Positions 48,861-58,016 of a DNA stretch of 64,000 bases are shown here, in pieces; within the stretch, counting starts at the first letter, position 1, and the number at the start of each line of letters is the position of its first letter. The stretch is taken from positions 781,504-845,503 of the forward strand of contig OY282355.1 in NCBI GenBank assembly GCA_958295525.1. The letters are read 5' to 3'. The translations under genes and the position numbers were made by a program. Source of the DNA: an uncultured Dehalococcoidia bacterium. GTDB taxonomy: Bacteria; Chloroflexota; Dehalococcoidia; Lucifugimonadales; Australimonadaceae. The notes beneath the pieces are model-generated. The model had not been told where the DNA came from and did not search any database. It worked only from the letters and a program-made list of their open reading frames with translations.

Positions 48861-48909
48861 TGCGGCAGGCTCCGTCCCGATCAGTCGGCGTCCGGCAAAG
48901 GAGGCTCTG

Positions 48910-49914
48910 ATGGCCGAAATCGTTCTCGTCGAAGCGTGCTCCCACTCCCCCTTCCTCTACATGGAGCCTCACCAGTGGAACGAGGTGCGGAACGCGCGCC
49001 CGCCCACGCCTCACAACCCGGAGATGTCGGAGGAGGAGAACGCCGCGCAGCACGCCCGCTGCCTAGCGGCCTTCGACGTCCTCCGCGAGAAAATGGAGGC
49101 CGCCAAGCCCGACGTCATCCTGATCTTCGGCGACGACCAGAAAGAACTCTTCGACCTCGACAACTTCCCGGCGTTCGGGATATTCGTCGGCGACGAGTTC
49201 GAGGGCTACCGCACGGTCGCCAGGCAAGGCATCGTCCCCGGCGGGCAGCGCGGGTGGCGCGAGCGCACCCCCGAAACGTGGGTCGCCGTCAAGAACCATC
49301 CCCAACTCGCGCAGGAACTCGCCGTCGGCCTCACGCGCCGCGACTTCGACATCTCCTTCAGTTTCGACGCCCCCAACAAAGAGCACGGGATGGGCCACGC
49401 CTTTATGCGCCCGATGCACCGCATCGTCCCCAACTTCGACGTCCCGATGATCCCGTTCTTCGTCAACTGCTACTTCGGCCCGCAGCCCTCCGCCAACCGC
49501 TGCTACCGGCTCGGCAAGGCTGCCCGCGAGGTCATCGAAGCCTCGCCGCTCGACCTCCGCGTCGCCGTCATCGGCTCCGGCGGCCTCTGGCACACGCCGG
49601 GCAGCCCGACCGCCTGGCTAGACACGGACTTCGATCAGCGCATCCTCTCCTGCATTCCCGCCGGCGACGGCAAGGCGATGGCCGACGCATTCGACGCTCA
49701 GGGCGCCGAGCCGCCGCCCGACTACGACCCGAAAAACTCGCGCTGGGTGGACGGCGGCACCGGAATGTACACGGGCATCGGCAGCGGCACGGGCGAAACC
49801 CGCAACTGGGTCGCCGCCGCAGGCTCCGCCGACGGCAAACCGGGCGTCGTCGTGGACTACGTCCCCGTCTACGCATCCCCGTGCGGGATGGGCTTCGCCT
49901 ACTGGGAGATGTAG
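48910..49914 (+). CDS. LigB-type class III extradiol dioxygenase, second
   Basis: A 334-residue paralogue of the LigB protein at 46514. VLVEACSHSPFLYMEP carries the first histidine (near 12). At the place of the second histidine it has VILIFGDDQKELFDLDNF, with Asp-Asp-Gln instead of Asn-Asp/Pro-His. FSFDAPNKEHGMGHAFMRPM and VAVIGSGGLWHTPGSP follow. The changed position makes a normal iron site uncertain, although this DDQ variant is common among SAR202-like homologues as far as I recall. The gene starts 50 bases after tRNA-Ser and is followed by a repeat. Confidence 0.8.
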   Translation: MAEIVLVEACSHSPFLYMEPHQWNEVRNARPPTPHNPEMSEEENAAQHARCLAAFDVLREKMEAAKPDVILIFGDDQKELFDLDNFPAFGIFVGDEFEGYRTVARQGIVPGGQRGWRERTPETWVAVKNHPQLAQELAVGLTRRDFDISFSFDAPNKEHGMGHAFMRPMHRIVPNFDVPMIPFFVNCYFGPQPSANRCYRLGKAAREVIEASPLDLRVAVIGSGGLWHTPGSPTAWLDTDFDQRILSCIPAGDGKAMADAFDAQGAEPPPDYDPKNSRWVDGGTGMYTGIGSGTGETRNWVAAAGSADGKPGVVVDYVPVYASPCGMGFAYWEM

Positions 49915-49988
49915 GCGCGCCGACTGGATTCCCGCCTACGCGGAATGACGGGGCGCGTGTATAATTCCGGGCGCCGCGACTGCGGCAA

Positions 49989-50087
49989 GACCTTCGCCTT
50001 CACGACCTGGGCCTCTACGACCTTCGCCTCTACGTTATGGGCCTCTACGGCCTGGGTCTCCATGACATTGGCCTCTGCGCCATAGGA
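49989..50087. repeat. 15-bp minisatellite upstream of type IIG gene
   Basis: Six and a half units of 15 bases, of type GACCTNNGCCTCTAC, run from 49989 to about 50087. The units are diverged, but the period is exact. The array ends about ten bases before the ATG of the restriction-modification gene and includes the region of its ribosome site (AGGAGGG at 50084-50090). Confidence 0.85.
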
Positions 50088-50097
50088 GGGTTCCTCT

Positions 50098-53000
50098 ATG
50101 CCCGCCGACGCGGTGTATGAGGACGTCGCCGAGCGTTTGCGGGACGGGTTCCGGCGGTTCCGCGAGCGGCGCGACCCGACGGAAGCCGACGTCCGGCAAC
50201 TGGTGGTCGGGCCTGCGCTCGCGGCGCTGGGCTACTCCGACCCTTACCGCCGTCCCGAGCGCGGGGCCGGACGAAACCGGCCGGACGAGATCTGCTACAC
50301 GTCGGAGCGCGTGGACGAGTCCGGCTACGCGGCGCTGATCGTCGAGGCGAAGACTCACGGCGCAAGTTTCGACCGGCCGTCCGGCGGAATGCGCTCGGCG
50401 TCTCCCGACCGGCAGGTTCAGCGCTATCTGCGGCAGCATCCCGCGAGCGGGCCGAACACCATCGGCGTTCTGACCGACGGCGTCCGCTGGCGGCTTTACG
50501 AGCGCGCAGGGAGCGCGACGTCGTTGGACGTCCGCTTTCTGCGCGAGTACGACTTCGCTTCCATCGCAACCGCCGCCGCGCCGCCGCCGTTCACGGAGGG
50601 GACGGACGCGCTCCGCGAGTTCGTGGATTATCTCTGCCGCGAATGCGTTATCGAGCGGATGCGCGGAGCCCCGCGCGTCCGCAGGCCGCGGCTCGATAGG
50701 ACGGAGCGCCTCTTGGCCGCGTTCGCGCAGGGAGCGCCGGAGCCGGACGCGGTTCTGCCGCATCTGCTCGGCGGAAGAATGGCGGAAATCTCTTACGATC
50801 TCGCCGCGCGCGCTTCGCTGGAGGGCATTCTGCTGGACGCGCACGAGCGCGATTGGGACGCCTACGCCTACGCGGAGGGAACGCCGCTGCCGCCGCCCGC
50901 GACCGGACAGGGGACGCTCCCCATGCTCGGAGAGCGGCAAGTGGCCGTCGCCGTCGCGCGGTTCACGCCGGACCCGGGCGGCCTGAGCCGGGGCGACGCG
51001 GCGCTGTGCGCCCGCGCGTTCGCCCGGGCCTCGAACGCGGGGGTGAGCGCGCTGCTCGCCTATCAGTTGACGGACGGCGGAGCGGCGGAGGCGCGGCTGG
51101 CGGCGTGCGCGGGAGGGCGCGTCGCAATGACGGCGCCGTTCGACCCGGAGATGCCGTCGCCTGCTGCGAAAGCGGCCATCGAGGAGGTTCTCGCCGCCCT
51201 CGCCGCGCCGGAGACGACCGCCGACCGCCTTCTCGCGCCCCTCGACGTCGCTCCTCTGCGCCAGCGGTTCTACGCTCAGGTCTCGGCGTGGACGAAGCGG
51301 CTGGCGGCGGGGAAGAATCAAACGCAGCGGGAGGCCGCGCTCCGGCACCTCATCCGCGTGATGTTCGCGTGGATTCTGAAAGAGGACGGGCTGATTCCCG
51401 CCGAACTGTTCGAGCGAGGGTTCGCCGACGCCGCAATGCTCGACGCCGACCGCTATCACGCGGATATGCTGCGCTTCCTCTTCCATCAGCGGCTGAACAT
51501 TCCCGAAGAGAGGAGAGACCCGCATCCGAACGCGGCGGTGGACGCGGTTATGGAGGACGCGCCGTTCCTGAACGGGTCGCTCTTTATGGAGCAGGACGGC
51601 GACGCGGAACTGGACATCCCAGCCGCCGGGTATTGGAATTTGGACGAGGACGACCCGGGGCTCTTCACTATCTTCTCGCGCTATCACTGGACGACGGACG
51701 AGCACCGCCCGGGGGAGAGCGACCAGACGCTCGACCCGGAACTGCTGAGCAACCTCTTCGAACGGCTAATTCTGCCAATCGAGAGCGACGAGGCGCTCGA
51801 CCGGCAGCCGCGCGGCACGTATTACACGCCCGCCGACGTGACCGACGAGATGGTGAAGGACGCGCTCGCGGCGGCGGCCCAAACGCACGCGCCGAGAGGA
51901 GCGACGGACGAGCAACTGCTCGGCCTGTTCGGGGACCGGGGCGCGCCGCTTCCGGCGATGAGCGACAGGGAGCGGCGACGGCTCGCGGAGCGCGTCCGCG
52001 CAATTCGCGTCTTCGACCCCGCCGTCGGCTCCGGGGCGTTTCTGTTCGGTTGCCTCACGGCGATCCAAACCGCGCTGGAGAAGTTGGAGCCGGAAGCCCC
52101 CGAACCGACGCCGGAGATTATCAAGCGCCAACTGCACGGGCAGGACATTCACGCGCTCGCGGCGCAGATCACGCGCCTGCGGCTTTTCATCGCGCTCAAG
52201 GCGGCGGACAGGAAGGCGAACCGCGACGCCCCGCTGCCCAACTTGGAGGCGCGCGTCGTCTGCGCCGACACGCTCGGAACCGTCGCAGATCCCGAGTGGC
52301 GGCCCAGCCGCTCAGGGCAACTCGCCGACCCCGGGCTTATGGGCGCGCTCCGAACGGTCGCGGACGCCCGCGGATCGTGGATAGACGCGCACACGGAAGA
52401 GGAGAAGCAAACCGTGCTGCAAGCGCACGGCGAGGCGAGCGAGCGGCTGAGCCGTCTGCTTCGGGAGAACGGCCCGCTGGTCTCGCCGGAGTTGGCGGAG
52501 TTCGCGGAGCGGACGCCGCTCTTCCACGCCAATCCCTTCCCTTCGAAAACCGACCCGCGGCTCCTCTTTCACGAGGATCCGTGGAGCGGGTTCGACGTCG
52601 TCATCGGCAATCCCCCCTACGAGGCGCTGCGCGAGTCCATGAGCGTCGACGAGATCAAACTGCTCGCGGAGCGCAAGCGCTACCGGACGACGAACACGGG
52701 CAACCTGTACCCGCTCTTCTGCGAGGCCGCGCTCGCGCTCGCTAGGCCCGAGGGCGGCGTCGTCACGATGGTCGTTCCGCTCTCCGTTGCGTTCGGCCAG
52801 CGGGAGCGGACGCTGCGGGAAGTTTTCGAGGCCCGCTGCGCGGCGATCAACTTGCGCCACTACGACGTTCGCCCTGACGCCATATTCAACGCGAGCCCCA
52901 CGGTCAAGACCCCTGATAACACGCAGCGCGCGACGATCATCACCGCCGCGTTGGGGAAGCGTAGGACGCCGGTCATCCAGACCACCGGCCTGCAACGCTG

Positions 53001-53658
53001 GCCAGCGAGGGAACGGAGTCAATGTCTCGCGTTGCGGGGGATGGCGCCCGTGCAGCGGCTGGGGAACCGCGCTGACGAAAGCATTGCAAGGCAATGGCCG
53101 CGCGTGCCCACGACGGAAGTCTGGCGGATGGTGGATCGGATACTCGCGCAGAAGCGCAGCGTCGGAAACTACTGCGTTGAAGAAGGGGTTGCGCTCAGGT
53201 TCCGTCAATCAGGCCGGTATTTCATCAGCACGACTCCGGGCGGAGCACTGCCTCCGAGCAAGGAGAATATGTTCGCGGTCGCCAACCATGACGATATGCG
53301 GCTCGTGATGGCCGCCCTCAACGGACACGCGGGGTACGCTTGGTGGGCGATGTTCGGAGACGCGTTCCACGTGAAAAAGAGCGAGATTACGACGCTCGCC
53401 GTTCCCGACGCTTGGGCGGCGAATCCGGCGGAGGCCATCGGACTCGGCCAACGCTTGATTGACGCGATGCCGGCGTCCGCAGTCTCTATGCCGATGCACG
53501 GCAAGGAATGGCCGAACGTTAACTTCCACGCTCACGCGCCTGATCTGATCGAGGAGATAGACCGGCTGTACATCGAGGCGCTGGGTCTGCCGGTGGAGCC
53601 GCTGCTGACGCACTTGCGGATTATGCGCTCCAACCGCAGTTGGGATTTCGGGGGGTGA
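50098..53658 (+). CDS. type IIG restriction-modification enzyme
   Basis: A single 1186-residue chain. The N-terminal nuclease has the PD-(D/E)xK pattern: RPDEICY (D63) and ALIVEAKTHG (E83, K85). A helical connector spans about 170-560. The N6-adenine methyltransferase follows with motif I FDPAVGSGAFLFG (near 638) and motif IV IGNPPYEAL (near 837). The C-terminal 300 residues are the likely target recognition domain. This is the Eco57I/type IIG layout, which both methylates and cuts near an asymmetric site. All core motifs are intact. A 15-bp minisatellite precedes the start codon. Defence against phages is the expected role. Confidence 0.88.
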   Translation: MPADAVYEDVAERLRDGFRRFRERRDPTEADVRQLVVGPALAALGYSDPYRRPERGAGRNRPDEICYTSERVDESGYAALIVEAKTHGASFDRPSGGMRSASPDRQVQRYLRQHPASGPNTIGVLTDGVRWRLYERAGSATSLDVRFLREYDFASIATAAAPPPFTEGTDALREFVDYLCRECVIERMRGAPRVRRPRLDRTERLLAAFAQGAPEPDAVLPHLLGGRMAEISYDLAARASLEGILLDAHERDWDAYAYAEGTPLPPPATGQGTLPMLGERQVAVAVARFTPDPGGLSRGDAALCARAFARASNAGVSALLAYQLTDGGAAEARLAACAGGRVAMTAPFDPEMPSPAAKAAIEEVLAALAAPETTADRLLAPLDVAPLRQRFYAQVSAWTKRLAAGKNQTQREAALRHLIRVMFAWILKEDGLIPAELFERGFADAAMLDADRYHADMLRFLFHQRLNIPEERRDPHPNAAVDAVMEDAPFLNGSLFMEQDGDAELDIPAAGYWNLDEDDPGLFTIFSRYHWTTDEHRPGESDQTLDPELLSNLFERLILPIESDEALDRQPRGTYYTPADVTDEMVKDALAAAAQTHAPRGATDEQLLGLFGDRGAPLPAMSDRERRRLAERVRAIRVFDPAVGSGAFLFGCLTAIQTALEKLEPEAPEPTPEIIKRQLHGQDIHALAAQITRLRLFIALKAADRKANRDAPLPNLEARVVCADTLGTVADPEWRPSRSGQLADPGLMGALRTVADARGSWIDAHTEEEKQTVLQAHGEASERLSRLLRENGPLVSPELAEFAERTPLFHANPFPSKTDPRLLFHEDPWSGFDVVIGNPPYEALRESMSVDEIKLLAERKRYRTTNTGNLYPLFCEAALALARPEGGVVTMVVPLSVAFGQRERTLREVFEARCAAINLRHYDVRPDAIFNASPTVKTPDNTQRATIITAALGKRRTPVIQTTGLQRWPARERSQCLALRGMAPVQRLGNRADESIARQWPRVPTTEVWRMVDRILAQKRSVGNYCVEEGVALRFRQSGRYFISTTPGGALPPSKENMFAVANHDDMRLVMAALNGHAGYAWWAMFGDAFHVKKSEITTLAVPDAWAANPAEAIGLGQRLIDAMPASAVSMPMHGKEWPNVNFHAHAPDLIEEIDRLYIEALGLPVEPLLTHLRIMRSNRSWDFGG

Positions 53659-53663
53659 CGGAG

Positions 53664-53870
53664 GGCGAGGTTCCCGCCTACGCGGGAATGACGGGCCAGT
53701 AGGTTCCTGCTTTCGCAGGAATGACGTGGCGCGTGGGGTGATTTGGAGACGATGCGCTACGCGCATCGTCCGAGGACGAGGTTCCCGCTTTCGCGGGAAT
53801 GACGAGGCACAGGGGCGCTACGCGCCGACTGGATTCCCGCCTACGCGGGAACGACGGGACCCGGGGGCGG
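53664..53870. repeat. array of dRS3-like repeats
   Basis: Four to five copies, including CGCGAAAGCG-type variants (GTTCCCGCTTTCGCGGGAAT), fill most of 53659-53995. One lies only 14 bases after the stop of the type IIG gene. No other feature is seen there. Confidence 0.85.
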
Positions 53871-53995
53871 GAATGACGGGGCAAGGGGGGCGCTTCTTGC
53901 CGCGCGGCGGCGGGCGGGGTAAGATTAGCCGCATCCTATGGACTGACCGGGGCGCGGCGGCGTTCCCGCGCATCCGAATTTCCGAAAGGCGGCTC

Positions 53996-55513
53996 ATGCA
54001 CGACGATCCCTGGGAGCACGGACACTACGGCGAGGAAGATGAGGTCGTCTTCGGCTCGATAGCGGATGACGGCTTTCCCATCAACCCGGACTGGCTGCGG
54101 CTGACGAGCGTGGGAATAGACATTGGGTCGTCCACGTCGCACCTGATGTTCTCGAAACTGGTGATGCGGCGGCGGAGCACGCAGATGTCGAGCGAGTTCG
54201 AGGTCGTCTTCCGGCAGGTGCTGCACCGCTCCCCTATCCTGCTGACGCCTTACTCCGACCCGGACACGATAGACACGGACGCGCTGGGCGATTTCGTGAA
54301 GGCGAGTTACGCCGAGGCGGAACTCGCGCCGGAGGACATAGACACCGGGGCGGTGATCTGCACGGGGGAGGCGGTGCGGAAGCACAACTCCGAGGCGATC
54401 ATCCGCATGCTGGCCGCCGCCGGAGGGCGGTTCGTCTGCGCGACGGCGGGGCCGAACCTGGAGGGCATTCTCGGGGCGCACGGCTCCGGGGCGGCGGCGC
54501 GCTCGCTCAAGATCGGCACGGGAATGAACGTGGATATGGGCGGAGGCACTTGCAAAGTCGCCATCGTTCAGGGGGGGAAGGTCGCCGAGACGATGGCGAT
54601 CAACGTCGGGGCGCGGCTCATCGCCTGGGACACGGACGGCGTGGTGGAGCGCATCGAGGAGGCGGGGCGCACGGTGGCGCGGAGCGTCGGCGTGGAAGTC
54701 GAGGTCGGCAAGCCGATAGCGGACGCGGACAGGGAGAAGGTCGCGGAGAAACTGGCCGACCTTCTGTTCGAGGCGCTGCGGCGGGGCGAGTACTCCCCGC
54801 TGGCGTCGGAACTCGTCGTATCGGGGCCGCTGGCGTACAAGGGGCCTGTGGACGAGATCGGCTTCTCCGGCGGCGTCGCGGAGTACGTCTACGACTACGA
54901 TCAGCAGGATTACGGCGATATGGGGCCGCTGCTCGGGGCGGCGGTGCGGACCCGCCTGCCGTCGCTGGGCGTTCCGCTGGCGGGCAGCGCGGAGCGGATC
55001 CGCGCGACGGTGATCGGGGCGTCGCAGTACACGGTGCAGGTGTCGTCCAGCACGGTGTTCGTCTCCAATCCGGAGTTGCTGCCGCACCTCGACTTGCAAG
55101 TCGTGCCCGCGTATCTGCCGGACGACCCGAACGATCTGACGCGGGAAACGGTGGAGCAGGCGATAGCGCGCGGCTTCGATCGCCTGGACGTCGCGCATGA
55201 CGATTTGGGCAAGCCCATCGCGCTCGCGCTGCTGGGGCCGGTGATTCCGACCTACGACTCCATACGCGCCATCGGCGGGGCGATTATGGACGCGCTCTCG
55301 CGGCTGAGCGGCCAAACGTGGACGGTCGTGCTGAGCGCGGACGTCGCGGGTCTGGTGGGCTCGATGCTGAAGAACGAGTACAAGGTCGAGCCTGAGGTCA
55401 TCGTCGTGGACGGGATCACGGTGGGCGAGTTCAACTTCATTGACCTCGGGGAGCAGTTGGAGTCGGTGGAGGCGATTCCCGTCGTGGTGAAGTCTCTGGT
55501 CTTCGAGGGGTAG
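53996..55513 (+). CDS. EutA-like ethanolamine ammonia-lyase reactivating ATPase
   Basis: A 505-residue protein of the EutA family, actin-like ATPases that remove damaged cobalamin from ethanolamine ammonia-lyase. SVGIDIGSSTSHLMFSKL (near 38-55) is the phosphate-1 loop, MNVDMGGGTCKVAIVQGGK (near 178-196) the phosphate-2 loop. EAVRKHNSEAIIRMLAAAGG and GFSGGVAEYVY follow. The ATG at 53996 is preceded by AAAGGCGG. No eutB or eutC gene is in the window, so the partner enzyme is elsewhere or different. The last 60 residues are typical for the family. Confidence 0.8.
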   Translation: MHDDPWEHGHYGEEDEVVFGSIADDGFPINPDWLRLTSVGIDIGSSTSHLMFSKLVMRRRSTQMSSEFEVVFRQVLHRSPILLTPYSDPDTIDTDALGDFVKASYAEAELAPEDIDTGAVICTGEAVRKHNSEAIIRMLAAAGGRFVCATAGPNLEGILGAHGSGAAARSLKIGTGMNVDMGGGTCKVAIVQGGKVAETMAINVGARLIAWDTDGVVERIEEAGRTVARSVGVEVEVGKPIADADREKVAEKLADLLFEALRRGEYSPLASELVVSGPLAYKGPVDEIGFSGGVAEYVYDYDQQDYGDMGPLLGAAVRTRLPSLGVPLAGSAERIRATVIGASQYTVQVSSSTVFVSNPELLPHLDLQVVPAYLPDDPNDLTRETVEQAIARGFDRLDVAHDDLGKPIALALLGPVIPTYDSIRAIGGAIMDALSRLSGQTWTVVLSADVAGLVGSMLKNEYKVEPEVIVVDGITVGEFNFIDLGEQLESVEAIPVVVKSLVFEG

Positions 55514-55518
55514 CGCGC

Positions 55519-56163
55519 ATGGGCGGCCGCGGCGCGGAAGCGGCGCGTTCCGGCGCCGGAGCGCGTTTCCCTGACTTGCCGGAGCGACGCTACGAGGTCA
55601 TCTACGCCGACCCGCCCTGGGACTACAAGGGGCAGTTGCAGCACGCGGGGCCCGGGAGCGGCGACACGGGCGGCGCGCTGCGCCACTACCCCACCGTGAC
55701 GCTCGGCGACCTGAAAAATTTGGACGTTTCGCGCATCGCGGCGGAGGACAGCCTGCTCTTTCTCTGGGCGACGAATCCGCACTTGGATCAGGCCATCGAA
55801 CTGGGCAAGGCGTGGGGGTTCGCTTGGGCGACCGTGGCGTTCGTGTGGGACAAGGTTCGGGTCAACCCGGGGTTCTACACGATGAGCCAGTGCGAACTCT
55901 GCCTGGTGTTCAAGCGCGGGAAGATCCCCGCGCCGCGCGGCGAGCGGAACGTCCGCCAACTGGTCACCGCCGAGCGCGGCCCTCACTCCGCCAAGCCTGA
56001 GGAAGTCCGCCGCCGCATTGATCTGATGTTTCCCCGCCAGCGCAAGATCGAACTCTTCGCCCGACGGGTCGCGCGGGGCTGGGACGTTTGGGGAATGGAA
56101 TGCAGCGCCGGCCCGGCGCCCCTCCCCTGCCCCGAACGCTCCGGCGTTCCGGCGGCGGGCTGA
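55519..56163 (+). CDS. MT-A70 family adenine methyltransferase
   Basis: A 214-residue N6-adenine methyltransferase of the MT-A70 type. YEVIYADPPWDYKGQ carries the DPPW catalytic motif (near 30). LFLWATNPHLDQAIELGKAW and VWDKVRVNPGFYTMSQCELC follow, with RQKIELFARRVARGWDVWG at the end, the usual order. It starts five bases after the eutA-like gene and so may be co-transcribed, although no functional link is known. It has no adjacent nuclease, so an orphan regulatory or phage-derived role is possible. The last 20 residues are proline-rich and unconserved. Confidence 0.88.
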   Translation: MGGRGAEAARSGAGARFPDLPERRYEVIYADPPWDYKGQLQHAGPGSGDTGGALRHYPTVTLGDLKNLDVSRIAAEDSLLFLWATNPHLDQAIELGKAWGFAWATVAFVWDKVRVNPGFYTMSQCELCLVFKRGKIPAPRGERNVRQLVTAERGPHSAKPEEVRRRIDLMFPRQRKIELFARRVARGWDVWGMECSAGPAPLPCPERSGVPAAG

Positions 56164-56179
56164 CGGCTGGGGCGCGGCG

Positions 56180-57475
56180 ATGGCGTTGGCGGGCAGGCGC
56201 AGGCGGATCCGCAAGCCGTTCTACGGCTGGTGGATCGTCTTGGCGTCGCTGTCGTTTCACGGGCTTTCGGGCGCGGCGTTCGGATTCACGTTCGGGCAGT
56301 ACTTGCTGCGCATCGAGAACGATTTCGGCTGGACCAACTTCGCCATCTCCGGCACGTACTCCGCGTCGCTTTTCCTGGCGGGCGTCCTGAGCCCGGCGCA
56401 CGGGTGGCTGCTCGACCATATGAGCCCGCGCTCGCTGATGCTGGCGGGAATCGCCGTGTTCGGCGTGGGGTTCGTCCTGCTTTCGTTCACGGAGACGTTC
56501 GCGTTCTTCTTCCTCGTGATTATGCTGATGTCGGTCGGGTCGAATCTGGCCGGCTGGCTGACGCTCACGACGGTGACGACGCGCTGGTTCCGCCGGAAGA
56601 GGTCGTTCGCGCTGGGGCTGAGTTCGACGGGCATCGGGCTCGCGGGGATGCTCTCGCCGGTCGTCGCGTGGTCGCTGGACACGCACGGCTGGCAAGCGAC
56701 GGCGGCGGGGTCGGGGCTGGCGATTTTGGCGATTGGCCTGCCGCTGAGCTACGTGCTGCGGGGCTACCCGGAGGAGCACGGGTTGCGGCCGGACGGCGAC
56801 GCGGAGCCTCCGCCGCCGGCCGCGGGCGCGGCGCCGTCCCGGGGAACGGACGAGGATGACTTCACGGCGGCGGAGGCGATGCGCGACAGGTCGTTCTGGT
56901 TCGTGTCGCTGGGGCACGGCATCGCGCTGATCGCGGTGTTCGTCGTGCTGGTGCATCTGCCGAAGCACATGGTGGAGGGCTTGGGGTGGAGCGCGACGTC
57001 GGCGCAGAGCGTGATCACGCTCGTCACGTTGATGGCCATCGTCGGGCAGGTCGGCGGGGGCTACCTGGGCGACCGCTACAACAAGACGCGAATGGCGGGG
57101 TTCTGCATGCTGGCGCACGCCGCCGCGATGCTGATTCTCGCCCTCACGACGAGCGGGGCGGTCGCGGTCGGCGCGGTGGTTTTGCACGGGCTGGCGTGGG
57201 GGACGCGGGGGCCGCTGATGATGTCCATTCGCGCCGACTACTACGGGCGGCGCCACTTCGGGCAGATCGCAGGCTACTCCAACGTGATGGTGATGCTGGG
57301 GCCGCTCGCGGGGCCGACGTTCGCGGGCTGGATGGAGGACTCGTTCAGCAACTACCACGCGGCGTTTCTTGCGATGGGGCTATTCGTGGGCGTGAGTTCG
57401 CTGCTGTTCTTCGGAGCGCGGAAGCCTCCGGCGCCGCGGCGAATTCAAGCGTTGACGCTCGCCGGGGCGCGATGA
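56180..57475 (+). CDS. MFS transporter, monocarboxylate/oxalate type
   Basis: A 431-residue transporter with 12 hydrophobic segments. FYGWWIVLASLSFHGLSGAA and FGFTFGQYLLRIENDFGWTN form the first helix and loop. GVLSPAHGWLLDHMSPRSLM holds the loop 2-3 motif G-x3-D-x-x-(G/S)-x-R, and YLGDRYNKTRM the equivalent loop in the second half. This matches the group related to monocarboxylate and oxalate/formate carriers. Its stop overlaps the next start by ATGA. Substrate is unknown; organic acids would fit the catabolic genes. Confidence 0.87.
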   Translation: MALAGRRRRIRKPFYGWWIVLASLSFHGLSGAAFGFTFGQYLLRIENDFGWTNFAISGTYSASLFLAGVLSPAHGWLLDHMSPRSLMLAGIAVFGVGFVLLSFTETFAFFFLVIMLMSVGSNLAGWLTLTTVTTRWFRRKRSFALGLSSTGIGLAGMLSPVVAWSLDTHGWQATAAGSGLAILAIGLPLSYVLRGYPEEHGLRPDGDAEPPPPAAGAAPSRGTDEDDFTAAEAMRDRSFWFVSLGHGIALIAVFVVLVHLPKHMVEGLGWSATSAQSVITLVTLMAIVGQVGGGYLGDRYNKTRMAGFCMLAHAAAMLILALTTSGAVAVGAVVLHGLAWGTRGPLMMSIRADYYGRRHFGQIAGYSNVMVMLGPLAGPTFAGWMEDSFSNYHAAFLAMGLFVGVSSLLFFGARKPPAPRRIQALTLAGAR

Positions 57476-57969
57476 CGGGGGCGCGGGCCGCGCTGCGCTG
57501 GTTGTGCGCCATCGAGCATTGGACGGCGCTCGTCGCGCTTGGGCTCGCCGTTATGCTCGTCGCGCAACTCGCAGGCGTCGGGCTTGGCTTCACCTCCATC
57601 GCAAGGTCGCCGCTCGGCGTAGTGGAGGCGCTCTATCGAGCGTCGCAGGACGGCGACTACGACGCGGCGCTTGCGCTGCTGGACGAGGCGGGGCGCGCCG
57701 AGGCGCGGGCGATGGGCGCGGACGCCTGGCGCGAACTCGTTGACGGCTTGTCGCTGGGGCGCACGATCACGGAGACGCAGGCCGGGAGCCAGCGGCTATA
57801 CCGCGACAACGCGGTGGTCGGAATGCTCGTGCTTCACGCGGACGGACGCATTGAGCCGCGCACCGAGGAACTCGTGCAGGAGGGGCGCCACTGGCGCGTG
57901 ATGTGGCCGCCCGGAACGCGCCTCTTCCTCGAGACGATGCGGAAGTACGACCCGTGGTTCGGGCGTTAG
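57472..57969 (+). CDS. membrane-anchored NTF2-like protein
   Basis: A 165-residue protein with one N-terminal membrane helix (ALVALGLAVMLVAQLAGVGL, residues 20-39). The soluble part has SPLGVVEALYRASQDGDYDA and EELVQEGRHWRVMWPP, the helix and last strand of NTF2/DUF4878-like folds. It overlaps the MFS gene by four bases and is therefore translationally coupled. The soluble domain would face outside. Function unknown. Confidence 0.65.
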   Translation: MTGARAALRWLCAIEHWTALVALGLAVMLVAQLAGVGLGFTSIARSPLGVVEALYRASQDGDYDAALALLDEAGRAEARAMGADAWRELVDGLSLGRTITETQAGSQRLYRDNAVVGMLVLHADGRIEPRTEELVQEGRHWRVMWPPGTRLFLETMRKYDPWFGR

Positions 57970-58016
57970 GCGCAGGGCGCCCTTCCCGCGTATAATGCGC
58001 CGCAGGAGGGCGAGCA

